Positions 1-8,352 are shown, counted from the first letter of the stretch. The stretch is DNA of 18,597 nt from JACKNG01 sp040904625 (GCA_040904625.1 JBBDTC010000294.1:1-18597); one strand, 5' to 3'. Numbers and translations are program-made. The notes: a model not told the origin generated them from the letters alone.

Positions 1-9
1 AGGCAGGAT

Positions 10-36
10 GCATCGGCGGCCCCAATCGGGAACTTA
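10..36 (-). promoter_or_regulatory. Possible sigma28 (FliA) promoter at the left edge
   Basis: Downstream of fliJ the minus strand has GCCGATGC (17-10), matching six of eight positions of the FliA -10 GCCGATAA, with TAAGTTCC (36-29) 11 bases upstream in place of TAAAGTTT. The -35 match is poor in this register and better (five of eight) when shifted by one base. It would drive a gene outside the window, perhaps fliK. The remaining 106-nt edge segment shows no gene and no clear terminator. Confidence 0.3.
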
Positions 37-106
37 TTCTTGCGCGGGCCCTAAGCGAAGCTTTTCCACTGGCCATGACAGGAACGCAATTGATGCCTTG
101 CCACCG

Positions 107-541
107 TCACCGCTCATCGTCACGATGTCTGTGGCGATCATCGATCTCGCGCTGCTCACGGTCTTCCGCGATCCGCGCGGCGCCGCTGGCGCTGCTGTTG
201 AGGACTTCGCCCAACGCATCGCTACGCCGCGCGGCCTGCTGCCAACGACCGATGGCGTCGCCGCAGAGCCGCTCCGTTCGCTGCGTCTGCCGAGCCAGCG
301 TCTCGATGGTGCGCTCGATCTGCTCGATGAACCGGCGCAGTTCACGCGCCCGGGCCGCGCTCATGCTGTGCTCGCCGACCCCCAGCGCTCGGGCATATTC
401 CGCTCGATAGCGCCGAAACTGTTCGATCTGGGCAAGATTCTCCTCATGCGCCCGGCGCGTACTCGCGACCTGCTGCGAGGCTTCGCGGCGCGTGACATCC
501 GCCAGGTCGACGATCCGCTTGATGCGCTGCGTCCGCGTCAC
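107..541 (-). CDS. fliJ: Flagellar export protein FliJ
   Basis: FliJ is the small cytoplasmic stalk/chaperone-escort protein of the flagellar type III export ATPase complex. It sits in the FliI hexamer and contacts the FlhA export gate. The 144-residue length fits the family (about 145-150). The sequence is almost entirely charged and helical, with many Arg, Glu and Gln residues (RRAHEENLAQIEQFRRY; RRFIEQIERTIETLARQ), as expected for its two-helix antiparallel coiled coil. The start is a GTG at 541 whose last two bases lie in the fliI stop codon (GTGA overlap), giving MTRTQRIKRIVDLADV, a typical FliJ N-terminus. FliJ is poorly conserved, so the call rests on length, coiled-coil character and its place directly after fliI. 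It is the last gene of the fli block in this window. Confidence 0.93.
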   Translation of the reverse strand: MTRTQRIKRIVDLADVTRREASQQVASTRRAHEENLAQIEQFRRYRAEYARALGVGEHSMSAARARELRRFIEQIERTIETLARQTQRTERLCGDAIGRWQQAARRSDALGEVLNSSASGAARIAEDREQREIDDRHRHRDDER

Positions 542-1893
542 GTGCCGCTACCGCCGGTGACTTCGTCGAGCGCGGCGACGGCAGCCTTGAAATCGACGGC
601 TTCGCGCATGTTCTGATTGAGGAAGCGCAGGATCGCGGGCCGCTGCTCTACCGCCAGATCGAGATCGGGATTGGCGCCGCGCTGGTAGGCGCCGACATTG
701 AACAAGTCGACATTTTGCTCGTAGAGGGAATAGACATGGCGCAGGGCTTTGGCACGCGCCTGGTGCTCGTCCGTGGTGATCTGCGTCATCACCCGACTGA
801 TCGACGCCTCGATGTCGATCGCCGGATAGAGTCCGCGTTCGGCGAGGCGCCGCGACAAGACGATGTGGCCGTCGAGAATCGCGCGCGCGGCATCGGCAAT
901 CGGATCGTTCGGGTCATCGGCTTCGGTCAACACGGTATAGAACGCCGTGATCGATCCGCGCCCTCCGATGCCGGTGCCGGCGCGTTCGACCAGCTGCGGC
1001 AAGCGCGCGAACACCGACGGCGGAAAGCCGCGTGTCGCCGGCGGCTCGCCGATGGTCAACGCAATCTCGCGCTGTGCCTGGGCGTAGCGTGTCAAGGAAT
1101 CCATGAGCAGCAGCACGTGGCGGCCGCTGTCGCGAAAGTATTCGGCGATGCTCGTCGCCATCGCTGCACCATGCATCCGCATCAGGGGCGGATTGTCGGC
1201 CGGGGTCGCGACGACCACCGCCCGCGCCAGCCCGGCCGGGCCCAGGATCTGATCGACGAATTCCTTCACTTCGCGGCCGCGCTCGCCGACCAGACCGACC
1301 ACGATCACATCGGCGTCGGTGAAGCGTGTCATCATGCCGAGCAGGACGCTCTTACCGACGCCGCTTGGCGCAAACAGTCCCAGCCGCTGGCCGCGGCCGA
1401 CGCTGAACAAGGCATTGATGGATCGCACACCGACATCCAACGGCTCGGTGATGGCGACGCGGCGCAGCGGATTGACCGGCTCCCCGTAGAGCGCCTGTCG
1501 TGCATCGAGACGCAGCGGACCGAGCTCGTCGAGCGGGCGGCCGCCGCCATCGATGACGCGGCCGAGCAGCGCCTCGCCGACAGCGACGTCGCCGGTGCCG
1601 CCCATCGGCATGACGCGCGCGTTGGGGGCCAATCCGCGCGGGGTCCCGGTTGGCATCAGGAACAGCCGGTCGCCGGAGAAGCCGACCACCTCCGCGTCGA
1701 CGTCGCTGCCGCCGGCCGTGAATACGCGGCAGCGCTCACCGATCGCCGCCTGGCAACCCACCGCTTCCAGGGTCAAGCCGACCATGCGCGACAGCTTGCC
1801 CTCGACGACGACCGATGGCGGCTCCGCGAGGCGATTGAAATAGACCTGCATGCCGGCAACCCACTGCGCACTGCTGTTGCGCGGCGAGATCAT
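538..1893 (-). CDS. fliI: Flagellum-specific ATPase FliI
   Basis: FliI is the hexameric ATPase that energises delivery and unfolding of substrates at the flagellar type III export apparatus. It resembles the F1-ATPase beta subunit. The 451-residue protein has the expected motifs: Walker A APSGVGKS at residues 175-182, the catalytic-glutamate segment GERGREV at about 203-209, Walker B VLLLMDSLTRYA with the Asp at about 265, and PPSVFARLPQLVERAG further on. The ATG at 1893 overlaps the fliH stop (ATGA), which favours this start over an in-frame ATG at 1851. The gene lies between its regulator fliH and its stalk fliJ and is translationally coupled to both. No key residue appears to be missing. 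Flagellar rather than virulence ATPase identity follows from the neighbourhood. Confidence 0.98.
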   Translation of the reverse strand: MISPRNSSAQWVAGMQVYFNRLAEPPSVVVEGKLSRMVGLTLEAVGCQAAIGERCRVFTAGGSDVDAEVVGFSGDRLFLMPTGTPRGLAPNARVMPMGGTGDVAVGEALLGRVIDGGGRPLDELGPLRLDARQALYGEPVNPLRRVAITEPLDVGVRSINALFSVGRGQRLGLFAPSGVGKSVLLGMMTRFTDADVIVVGLVGERGREVKEFVDQILGPAGLARAVVVATPADNPPLMRMHGAAMATSIAEYFRDSGRHVLLLMDSLTRYAQAQREIALTIGEPPATRGFPPSVFARLPQLVERAGTGIGGRGSITAFYTVLTEADDPNDPIADAARAILDGHIVLSRRLAERGLYPAIDIEASISRVMTQITTDEHQARAKALRHVYSLYEQNVDLFNVGAYQRGANPDLDLAVEQRPAILRFLNQNMREAVDFKAAVAALDEVTGGSGT

Positions 1894-2540
1894 GCGCCAC
1901 CCCGGTCCGATTCGCGTTCGCCGCCGAACATGCGCGAAGCAATCGCGGCCAGGCGGCTCTCCACGCTGGCATCGATACGCGAAGTCTCAGTTTCGACCAG
2001 GCAGCCGCCGCGAGTGATCAGGGGATCGGCTTCGAGACGCCAGTTCACCGGGTCGTCGCCCAGCGCCAGAGCATTGCGGACGAGTTCGACGTCTTCCGGA
2101 TTGAGATGAATGGCTGTGCCGCGAGTCGCCACGGGCAGATGCCTGAGCGTCTCGCGTACGACGCCGACGACCTCTCCTGGCGTGGCCTTGAGCTCGCGCC
2201 GCACGAGATGGCGGGCGATGAGCAGCGCGAGTTCGGCGACGCTCTCGACCAGTTCATGATCGAGTCGGGCGAGCGGTGCGGCGAGTTCCGACAGTACGCC
2301 TTCGAGTATCTCTGCGCGCTGTCGCACATCGTGCTGGCCGCAGGCCTCGCCGTCGGCGTAGCCTGCGCTGCGGCCGGCGGCAAACCCTTCGTCCCAGGCG
2401 GCACGGTGCAGTTGTTCGATTTGACCGGCCGTCGGCATGCTCGCGCCGCTGCCGTAATCGCCGACCAGCTCACCCTCGACGTTGGGGAACTCGAAGCGTG
2501 CGACGGTCTCACCGCCCATGGCTCGCTGCGTCTCGCTCAT
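1890..2540 (-). CDS. fliH: Flagellar assembly protein FliH (export ATPase regulator)
   Basis: FliH dimerises, binds the FliI N-terminus, restrains its ATPase activity and tethers it to the C-ring. It is related to the b/delta stator of F-type ATPases. With the chosen start the protein has 216 residues. A run of GxxxG steps, characteristic of FliH, is seen at residues 52-68 (EGFAAGRSAGYADGEACG, glycines every four residues). A helical region and a conserved C-terminal domain follow (LARHLVRRELKATP-like helix; then DPLITRGGCLVET and IDASVESRL). I chose the ATG at 2540 because AGAGG lies 7 nt upstream; a GTG at 2555, with GGAGG 10 nt ahead, would add five residues. The gap from the fliG stop is 37 nt, and the end overlaps fliI by ATGA. 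Confidence 0.96.
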   Translation of the reverse strand: MSETQRAMGGETVARFEFPNVEGELVGDYGSGASMPTAGQIEQLHRAAWDEGFAAGRSAGYADGEACGQHDVRQRAEILEGVLSELAAPLARLDHELVESVAELALLIARHLVRRELKATPGEVVGVVRETLRHLPVATRGTAIHLNPEDVELVRNALALGDDPVNWRLEADPLITRGGCLVETETSRIDASVESRLAAIASRMFGGERESDRGGA

Positions 2541-2577
2541 ACCTTCGCCTCTCACCCTGCGCGGTCCTCCACACTGT

Positions 2578-3591
2578 TCATATCATGGTCTCGCTGCCGC
2601 CGCCGCCGAGGCTGATGGTGCCTTCGTCGGCCAGACGCCTGGCGATGGCCAGGATCTCCTTTTGTGCGGCCTCGACCTCGGACAGCTTGACCGGTCCCTT
2701 GGCATCGAGATCGTCGCGCAGCATCTCGGCCGCGCGCTGCGACATGTTGGAGAAGATCTTGTCCTGGATGGCGTCGTCGGTGCCCTTCAGTGCAAGCACC
2801 AGGTTCTCGGTCGAAACCTCTCGCAGCAGCGCCTGCACGCCGCGATCGTCGATCTCGACGATATTCTCGAAAGTGAACATGAGGTCCTGAATCTTCTCAG
2901 CCAGCGCGGCATCGACTTCGCCGATCTGCTCACTGATCTGGGCTTCGACGCTGCGATCGATGAAATTCAGTATTTCCGCCGCGCACTTGACGCCACCCAT
3001 CGACGATTGCTGACCGCCGACACCGCCGCGCAGCTGCTGTTCGAGCATGTCGTTCAATTCCTTCATCGCCGCCGGTTGAATGCCATCCATGGTCGCGATG
3101 CGCATGATCAGATCGGCGCGCGAATTTTCGGGCAGCAAGCCCAGCACTTCCGCCGCCTGATCGCTGTCGAGATAGGACAGCACGATGGCGACGATCTGAG
3201 GATGTTCGAAGCGAATCAATTCGACCACCGCGCGTGCATCCATCCACTTCAGGGATTCCAGGCCCTTGGTGTTACCGCCGAGCAGGATGCGGTCGATCAT
3301 ACTGCTCGCCTTCTCGTCGCCGAGGGCGTTGGTCAGGACGCTGCGAATGTAATCCTCGGTGCCGATGCCGATGCCGGTGTGCTGGCGAACCGATTGCATG
3401 AATTCGTTGACTGAACTCGAGACGTTCGCTGGCGACACCACTTCGAGGGACGACATGGCGACCCCGATGCGTTGCACCTCGCGCGGCCCGAGATGCTTCA
3501 TCACCTGCGAGGCGGGGCCTTCGCCGATCACCATGAGGAAGACGGCCGCCTTCTGGGCACCGTCCATACCGCTTTTCGTCGCTTCGACCAT
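2578..3591 (-). CDS. fliG: Flagellar motor switch protein FliG
   Basis: FliG forms the rotor ring on the cytoplasmic face of the MS ring, binds FliF and FliM, and carries the charged torque helix that meets the MotA/PomA stator. The 337-residue product is the usual length. The N-terminal FliF-binding domain begins KAAVFLMVIGEGPASQVMKHL. The middle domain has the EHPQ motif at residues 129-132 (LIRFEHPQIVAIVLSYL). The C-terminal domain includes IDDRGVQALLREV and SQRAAEMLRDDLDAKGPV, the charged switch helix region. The frame stays open upstream into fliF, but the start at 3591 matches the family N-terminus and has GGAG 6 nt ahead. That SD sits in the loop of a small inverted repeat (CTCGA/TCGAG, 3593-3611). 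The fliF stop is 25 nt upstream. Confidence 0.98.
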   Translation of the reverse strand: MVEATKSGMDGAQKAAVFLMVIGEGPASQVMKHLGPREVQRIGVAMSSLEVVSPANVSSSVNEFMQSVRQHTGIGIGTEDYIRSVLTNALGDEKASSMIDRILLGGNTKGLESLKWMDARAVVELIRFEHPQIVAIVLSYLDSDQAAEVLGLLPENSRADLIMRIATMDGIQPAAMKELNDMLEQQLRGGVGGQQSSMGGVKCAAEILNFIDRSVEAQISEQIGEVDAALAEKIQDLMFTFENIVEIDDRGVQALLREVSTENLVLALKGTDDAIQDKIFSNMSQRAAEMLRDDLDAKGPVKLSEVEAAQKEILAIARRLADEGTISLGGGGSETMI

Positions 3592-3616
3592 GCTCGACTC
3601 CGTGGATCGAGTGATG

Positions 3617-5338
3617 TCAGTTGTCGCTGACCCAGCCCTTGATGACCTGGGCTGCGATCTTGGGATCCTGGGCCACGAACTGTTTGACCTGGTCGATGTT
3701 CGGATCGACCTCGGAAGAGGCCAACAGCGGCTGGGTCGAACCGGCTTGTCCCGGCAGCAGGGCCGCGCGCTCACCATCGCCGCCGAGCTGGCGCTGGCCT
3801 CCTCCGCTCAGGACTTCTCCGGCACGTGCGCCGTCATGGGCTGCCGCCAGGCTGCCCGCCGGACGCGCCATCAGGGATTTGACCGCCGGCCGGATCACAC
3901 CGAACAGGACGAACAGCGCGAACAGGCCGCCCAGGACCTGTTTGCCGACGCTCCAGATCCACGGCCGTTCCCACAGCGGCGTCGCCGGCAGCGGCTCGGG
4001 CGCCGGCGGAGCATGAAAATCGGCGCTGGTGACACTGACCGAATCACCGCGCTCGGCGTCGAAGCCGACGGCTTCCTTGACCAGGCGTTCGATGCGTTCG
4101 AGCTCGGCGGCATCGAGGCCGGGCGCCGCTGTCGAGATGGCCGCATCACCCGCGGCGGGCGTCGTTGTCGACGCTTCCGGCGCGGCGGCCGGATTGCGTA
4201 CGACCACGGCGACCGACAGCCGGCGCACCGTGCCGACCGCGGGTCGGGTGTGGCTGATGGTGCGATCGAGTTCGTAGTTGCGGGTCGTCTGGCTGCGCCG
4301 GTTACCGGGCTGATTGTCGCGGCTCGCCGCCGTCTGTTCGTCGTCCTCGGCGGCGCCCGGCGCGGCCTCGGCCAGCGTTTCCGGCGCCGTTGCCGCCACC
4401 GGCGGTTCATTGCTGAGCGCACCTGGGATACCGCCCGGCCCGCTGCCGCGACGTTCTTCCTCGAGCAGACTCTCGCTGCGCACCGCGGGCGGATCCGGAT
4501 TGAAGCTCTCGCGGGTTTGTTCGGTCGCGGTGTAGTCGATGTCGGCGGTGACCTGGGCGCGCACGCCATCCGGCCCCACCAGGGGCATGACAATGGCCTC
4601 GATACGCTCGATATAGGATTGTTCGAGACGGCGGGTGTGCTCGAAGCGTTTGACCGAGACCGCGAGTTCATCATTACCGCCGCGACCGTCAGTGAGCAAT
4701 GAGCCCTGCTGATCGATCACCGCCACCCGCTCGGGAGAGAGGCCCGGCACGCTGGCCGAAACCATATGCACGATCGCGCCGACCTGGTGCGCCTCGAGGC
4801 GACGTCCGTTGTAGAGGTCGACAATGACCGAAGCCGTCGGATCGCGCCGCGTGCGGCTGAAGGCGGTCTGCTTGGGCACGGCCAGATGCACGCGCGCTGC
4901 TCGCACGTTGTTGATGTGTCCTATCGAGCGCGACAGCTCGCCCTCGATCGCACGCTGGTAGCGGGCCTGTTCGAGGAACTGGCTGGTGCCGAAACCGGTT
5001 TCGGTCTCGAGCAACTCGAAGCCCATGCTCGCGCTGCGCGGCAGGCCGGCGGCGGCGAGCCTGAGCCGCGCATCGTGCACCTTGTCCGCCGCGACCAGGA
5101 TGGCGCCGCCGCGCGGGTCCATGCGATAGGGGATTTGATTCGACTGCAAGGCATCGACGACCTGCGCCAGATCGCGTTCCGCGAGATCCGTGTACAGCAC
5201 GGTGTAGTCAGGCGCACGCGCCCACAGCACGACATACAAACCGAGCGCGACGCTCGCCGCGAGCGCGACCAGCACGCCGGCCTGGCGCAGGAGCAGCATG
5301 GCAGAGGCCTGGGAATTGAGTGCGAGTGCTTCAGCCAT
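3617..5338 (-). CDS. fliF: Flagellar MS-ring protein FliF
   Basis: FliF forms the MS ring in the inner membrane, the platform on which the rotor, export gate and rod assemble. The 573-residue protein has an N-terminal membrane helix at about residues 19-43 (VLVALAASVALGLYVVLWA) and ring-building motif domains (DYTVLYTDLAERD; GFELLETETGFGTSQFLEQ; RAARVHLAVPKQTAF). A low-complexity Pro/Ala/Glu-rich periplasmic linker around residues 275-345 leads to a second membrane helix at about 459-482. The C-terminal tail (VKQFVAQDPKIAAQVIKGWV) is the FliG-binding motif. The start at 5338 gives the expected N-terminus, but no clear Shine-Dalgarno sequence precedes it. It follows fliE by 43 nt and precedes fliG by 25 nt. 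Confidence 0.98.
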   Translation of the reverse strand: MAEALALNSQASAMLLLRQAGVLVALAASVALGLYVVLWARAPDYTVLYTDLAERDLAQVVDALQSNQIPYRMDPRGGAILVAADKVHDARLRLAAAGLPRSASMGFELLETETGFGTSQFLEQARYQRAIEGELSRSIGHINNVRAARVHLAVPKQTAFSRTRRDPTASVIVDLYNGRRLEAHQVGAIVHMVSASVPGLSPERVAVIDQQGSLLTDGRGGNDELAVSVKRFEHTRRLEQSYIERIEAIVMPLVGPDGVRAQVTADIDYTATEQTRESFNPDPPAVRSESLLEEERRGSGPGGIPGALSNEPPVAATAPETLAEAAPGAAEDDEQTAASRDNQPGNRRSQTTRNYELDRTISHTRPAVGTVRRLSVAVVVRNPAAAPEASTTTPAAGDAAISTAAPGLDAAELERIERLVKEAVGFDAERGDSVSVTSADFHAPPAPEPLPATPLWERPWIWSVGKQVLGGLFALFVLFGVIRPAVKSLMARPAGSLAAAHDGARAGEVLSGGGQRQLGGDGERAALLPGQAGSTQPLLASSEVDPNIDQVKQFVAQDPKIAAQVIKGWVSDN

Positions 5339-5381
5339 GATCGTATTCGCTATGCTGGTCTGTCATGGATTACCGCGCCGA

Positions 5382-5708
5382 TCAGATCGGCATGTTCATG
5401 ATGTCCTGATAGGCGGAGACCAACCGGTTACGCACCTGGGTGGCGGCCTGAAAGGAAATGTTCGCTTTTTGTATGGCGACCATGACTTCGGCCAGGTCGA
5501 CCCCCGTCTCGCCGCGTTCAAAACTCGTCCGCATCGCACTGGCCGTGTGCTGCGTTTCGTTGACCGCGTCGAGCGCGCCCTTGAGAACTTCCCCGAAGTC
5601 GACCGCGTTATCGGCAGGCGGCCGCTGCGTCTCCACCCCACGGGCCTGACTCGCGAGGGCCCGCATACGGGCGAGGACGGCTTCGGCATCGATGGAATTG
5701 ACCGACAT
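5382..5708 (-). CDS. fliE: Flagellar hook-basal body protein FliE
   Basis: FliE is the small adaptor that joins the MS ring/export gate to the proximal rod and is exported early by the flagellar type III system. The 108-residue length is typical. The C-terminal half carries the family signature: DFGEVLKGALDAVNETQ, then GVDLAEVMVAIQKANISFQ and RNRLVSAYQDIMNMPI, where the last helix resembles rod-protein C-termini. There is no cleavable signal peptide, as expected for a type III substrate. The start at 5708 is preceded by GAGGAG about 7 nt upstream. The gap from the fleR stop is only 33 nt and holds no sigma54-like sequence that I can see, so fliE is likely expressed at least partly by read-through from fleSR. 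Confidence 0.97.
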   Translation of the reverse strand: MSVNSIDAEAVLARMRALASQARGVETQRPPADNAVDFGEVLKGALDAVNETQHTASAMRTSFERGETGVDLAEVMVAIQKANISFQAATQVRNRLVSAYQDIMNMPI

Positions 5709-5741
5709 GGGTGCTGCTCCTCGTACTTGCGGCTGCGCGAC

Positions 5742-7106
5742 TCAGGCGCCCGGGACGGTGATGCCCTGATCGCGCATGCGCGCAATCTTGTAGCGCAGCG
5801 TGCGCGGACTGATACCGAGTTTCTCGGCGGCGAACTTGCGGCTGCCACCGCCTTCGGACAGGGCACCGAGGATCAGGCGACGTTCATGATCCTTCAGATC
5901 CCCGCCCAGGGTGTCCTCGCCCTCTTCGGGTTGAGAAAACGTGCTGTCCGGTGCCGATCGCGGTGCGACCGCCATGCTCTCGAAGAGGAGATCGTGGGCT
6001 TCGATCGACAGACCTTGATGCAAGATCAAAGCGCGCTGCATGACGTTGTCGAGTTCGCGCACATTGCCCGGCCAGTCGTATTCCGTCAGACGCCGTGCCG
6101 CCGCGGCCGCCAGGGCCGGCGCGGAGCCTTGCCCGCGCGTGGCGGCGCGCTGTACCAGCGCGCGCGCCAGCGGCACGATATCCGCGCGCCGCTCGCGCAG
6201 TGGCGGCACGTGTATGGGCATGACGTTCAGGCGATAGTAGAGGTCTTCGCGGAAGCGCCCCGCCGCGACTTCCTCGCGCAGATCGCGATTGGACGTCGCC
6301 ACGATACGTACATCGAGATCGATCAGACGCTGGGCGCCCAGGCGCTCGACCTGACGCTCCTGCAACACCCGCAGCAGCTTCGCCTGCAGCGTCAACGGCA
6401 TCTCGGAAATCTCGTCGAGCAGCAGGCTCGAGGCCTGCGCCTGCTCGAACTTCCCGGGGCAGGCTTTGTAGGCGCCGGTGAAGGCCCCTTTCTCATAGCC
6501 GAACAGCACCGCTTCGAGCATGTTGTCCGGGATCGCTGCACAGTTGATCGCAACCGCCGTGTGCGCCGCGCGCGACGAATATTGGTGGATGGTGCGGAAT
6601 ACCACTTCCTTACCCACGCCGCTCTCCCCGGTGATCATCACCGAAGCATCGGATTGCGCCACCCGCCGCGCCAGCTCGAACATCTGGCGGCTGGCCGGGT
6701 CGATGCTTACGGTATCGTCCAGCACTGCGGCTGGCGGCGCCGGAACCCAGCTGTCGATACGGCCGAGCAGCACCTCCGCCTCGAACGGCTTGACCAGGTA
6801 GTCAGTGGCGCCGTCGCGGAGCGCGGCGACGGCGCTGGCGATCGATTCGTGTGCGGTCATCAGGACGACCGGCAAGTCCCGATCGAACTTGCGGATCTCA
6901 CGCAACAGCGCATGGCCATCCATGGGCTGCATCTGGATGTCGCTGATGACGAGATCGAAGCGGTGCGCAGCAAGCTGTTGCAGCGCCGCCGTACCGTCGG
7001 CGGCGGCGCCGGCTTCCAGCCCGGCCATGCTGGCGGTGTCGAGCAGGGCTTCGCGCAGGGCTTCGTCGTCTTCGACGATGAGTAAATGCGGGGGTCGGTG
7101 GGTCAT
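5742..7106 (-). CDS. fleR: Sigma54-dependent response regulator FleR (FlrC-type)
   Basis: FleR is the response regulator of the FleS-FleR pair. Phosphorylated, it activates RNA polymerase-sigma54 at later basal-body and hook promoters. With the ATG at 7106 it has 454 residues. A complete receiver domain has acidic residues EDD at 12-14, the phospho-acceptor Asp56 (VISDIQM), Thr84 and Lys106 (YLVKPFEA). The AAA+ domain has Walker A GESGVGKE (160-167), the sigma54-contacting GAFTGA loop (207-212) and Walker B SLLLDEISEM. A Fis-type helix-turn-helix lies at the end (KFAAEKLGISPRTLRYKI). Two tandem ATGs (7109, 7106) overlap the fleS stop. AGGAGG lies 1 nt before the first and 4 nt before the second, so I prefer 7106. 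Confidence 0.95.
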   Translation of the reverse strand: MTHRPPHLLIVEDDEALREALLDTASMAGLEAGAAADGTAALQQLAAHRFDLVISDIQMQPMDGHALLREIRKFDRDLPVVLMTAHESIASAVAALRDGATDYLVKPFEAEVLLGRIDSWVPAPPAAVLDDTVSIDPASRQMFELARRVAQSDASVMITGESGVGKEVVFRTIHQYSSRAAHTAVAINCAAIPDNMLEAVLFGYEKGAFTGAYKACPGKFEQAQASSLLLDEISEMPLTLQAKLLRVLQERQVERLGAQRLIDLDVRIVATSNRDLREEVAAGRFREDLYYRLNVMPIHVPPLRERRADIVPLARALVQRAATRGQGSAPALAAAAARRLTEYDWPGNVRELDNVMQRALILHQGLSIEAHDLLFESMAVAPRSAPDSTFSQPEEGEDTLGGDLKDHERRLILGALSEGGGSRKFAAEKLGISPRTLRYKIARMRDQGITVPGA

Positions 7107-8293
7107 CATGCCTCCTGGTCCGGTGCACAGATCTCGGCGGGCGCCGTCGCGCCGGCCAGCGGCAGCGTCAGCAACAGACAACAGCCGCGCGCGGCCGACT
7201 CGATGACCAGATCGCCGGCATGGGCCCGGGCCACCGCACGGGCTACGGCAAGACCGAGGCCGGTGCCGTTGCTGCGCGTGGTGAAGAAAGGTTCGAACAC
7301 TTGCTCGCGGCAGTCATCGGCTATGCCGGGGCCGTCATCGGTAAAGCGCAGTTCCAGTCGCTCGCCGACGATGAGCGCGCTAATCGCGATCCGCCCGCGT
7401 CCACCGGCCGCGAGATGGGCATTGTCGATGAGATTGAGCGCGATGCTGGTCAGTGCGGCGACATTGGCGTGCACGTTACCCGCACCCGCGAAGGGATTGA
7501 TCGCTATCTCGTACTCGGCGTAGCCGAAAGCCTCCGCGGCGCCCGCCGCGAAGGCATCGAGCAGTGCATCCACCGGGACTGCCTCGACGTCGAGCCGGCC
7601 GCCGCGGGCGAACAGCAGCATCTCGTCGACCAGGCGCTCGAGGCGGCGCAGCGATTTCACGCTGCGCTCAGCGGCGCGCTCGCGCTCGGCTGCGCTGCGC
7701 GCGCGCTTGAGGTTAGCGGTCGAGAGTAAGGCCGAAGCCAACGGGGTCCGGATCTGATGGGCCAGCGCGGCGGCCATCTCGGTCTTTGCCGACAGACGCT
7801 TGTGATGGGCGAGTTGCTCGTGCAGGCGACGCGTTTCGGTGACGTCCTGGAGCAGCAGAATCTGCCCGGGCTCGCCTGGCAAGGCCTGCGTGGCGATGTT
7901 GACCCGGCGCCCATCGCTGAGCGAGATGTCGTGGCCATCGTCCCAACGCGGCGCGAACGCGCGCGCCACCACGGCGTTCCAGGCTTCGCCGCGGATGTCC
8001 GCCCCGAGGAGATCGCGCGCGACCGGATTGCATTGCTGAACCTGCCCGCGCTGATCGATCACGACCACCCCGGCCGGCAACGCTTCGAGCAGGCTCACGA
8101 AGCGCGCGGCGAGACGATCTTTCTCCGCCGCTTCGTGACTCTGCGCACGCCGCGCTGCGGCGAGTTCTTCTGTCAGTTGGACCACGTGCTGCTCGAGATC
8201 GCGATAGGAGCTGGACAAGGTCCGCGATGCATCCTCGAACTCGGCAAACGCGGCAGTCAGCTGCGCGGCTGTATTGTGGGCCAGTCTGGACAT
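7106..8293 (-). CDS. fleS: Flagellar sensor histidine kinase FleS (FlrB-type)
   Basis: FleS is the cytoplasmic histidine kinase that phosphorylates FleR. The 395-residue protein begins with a coiled coil (residues about 20-60), followed by a PAS domain (about 65-150; LLEALPAGVVVIDQRGQVQQCN). The dimerisation/phosphoacceptor helix has the H-box AALAHQIRTPLASALL with His179. The ATPase domain has the N box LNLIDN (about 286-291), G1 DDGPGI (319-324), F box FEPFFTTR and G2 GTGLGL (343-348). There is no membrane segment or periplasmic sensor, as in known FleS/FlrB proteins, so the signal must be internal. The start at 8293 is an ATG with a weak ribosome site. A sigma54 promoter lies 60-75 nt upstream, and the stop overlaps the fleR start. 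Confidence 0.95.
   Translation of the reverse strand: MSRLAHNTAAQLTAAFAEFEDASRTLSSSYRDLEQHVVQLTEELAAARRAQSHEAAEKDRLAARFVSLLEALPAGVVVIDQRGQVQQCNPVARDLLGADIRGEAWNAVVARAFAPRWDDGHDISLSDGRRVNIATQALPGEPGQILLLQDVTETRRLHEQLAHHKRLSAKTEMAAALAHQIRTPLASALLSTANLKRARSAAERERAAERSVKSLRRLERLVDEMLLFARGGRLDVEAVPVDALLDAFAAGAAEAFGYAEYEIAINPFAGAGNVHANVAALTSIALNLIDNAHLAAGGRGRIAISALIVGERLELRFTDDGPGIADDCREQVFEPFFTTRSNGTGLGLAVARAVARAHAGDLVIESAARGCCLLLTLPLAGATAPAEICAPDQEA
7110..7116 (-). promoter_or_regulatory. Ribosome binding site for fleR
   Basis: On the minus strand AGGAGG ends one base before the tandem ATGATG that overlaps the fleS stop codon. It is a full-consensus Shine-Dalgarno sequence inside the fleS C-terminal codons. 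It supports coupled, efficient translation of fleR, and its spacing favours the second ATG (7106). Confidence 0.75.
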
Positions 8294-8352
8294 ACTCGCT
8301 TGCGTACCCTTCTTGCCAGTGCGTCAAGACACCGGCGTTCCGGATAAGGTTG

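Noticed and set aside
54..66. Possible terminator after fliJ (AAGC-TTC-GCTT on the minus strand)
   Set aside because: The stem has four pairs and no T run follows.
715..2109. Plus-strand open frame (about 464 codons) opposite fliI and fliH
   Set aside because: Antisense shadow of GC-rich coding sequence; no recognisable motif, and the Walker-containing fliI frame is clearly the real one.
3592..3777. 62-codon N-terminal extension of fliG
   Set aside because: It lies within fliF coding sequence in another frame; the family N-terminus and SD place the start at 3591.
5298..7085. Long plus-strand open frame (about 595 codons) opposite fleR and fliE
   Set aside because: It is antisense to two unmistakable genes, and its Arg/His/Asp-rich, low-hydrophobicity composition is typical of the mirror frame of GC-rich codons. 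No domain is seen.
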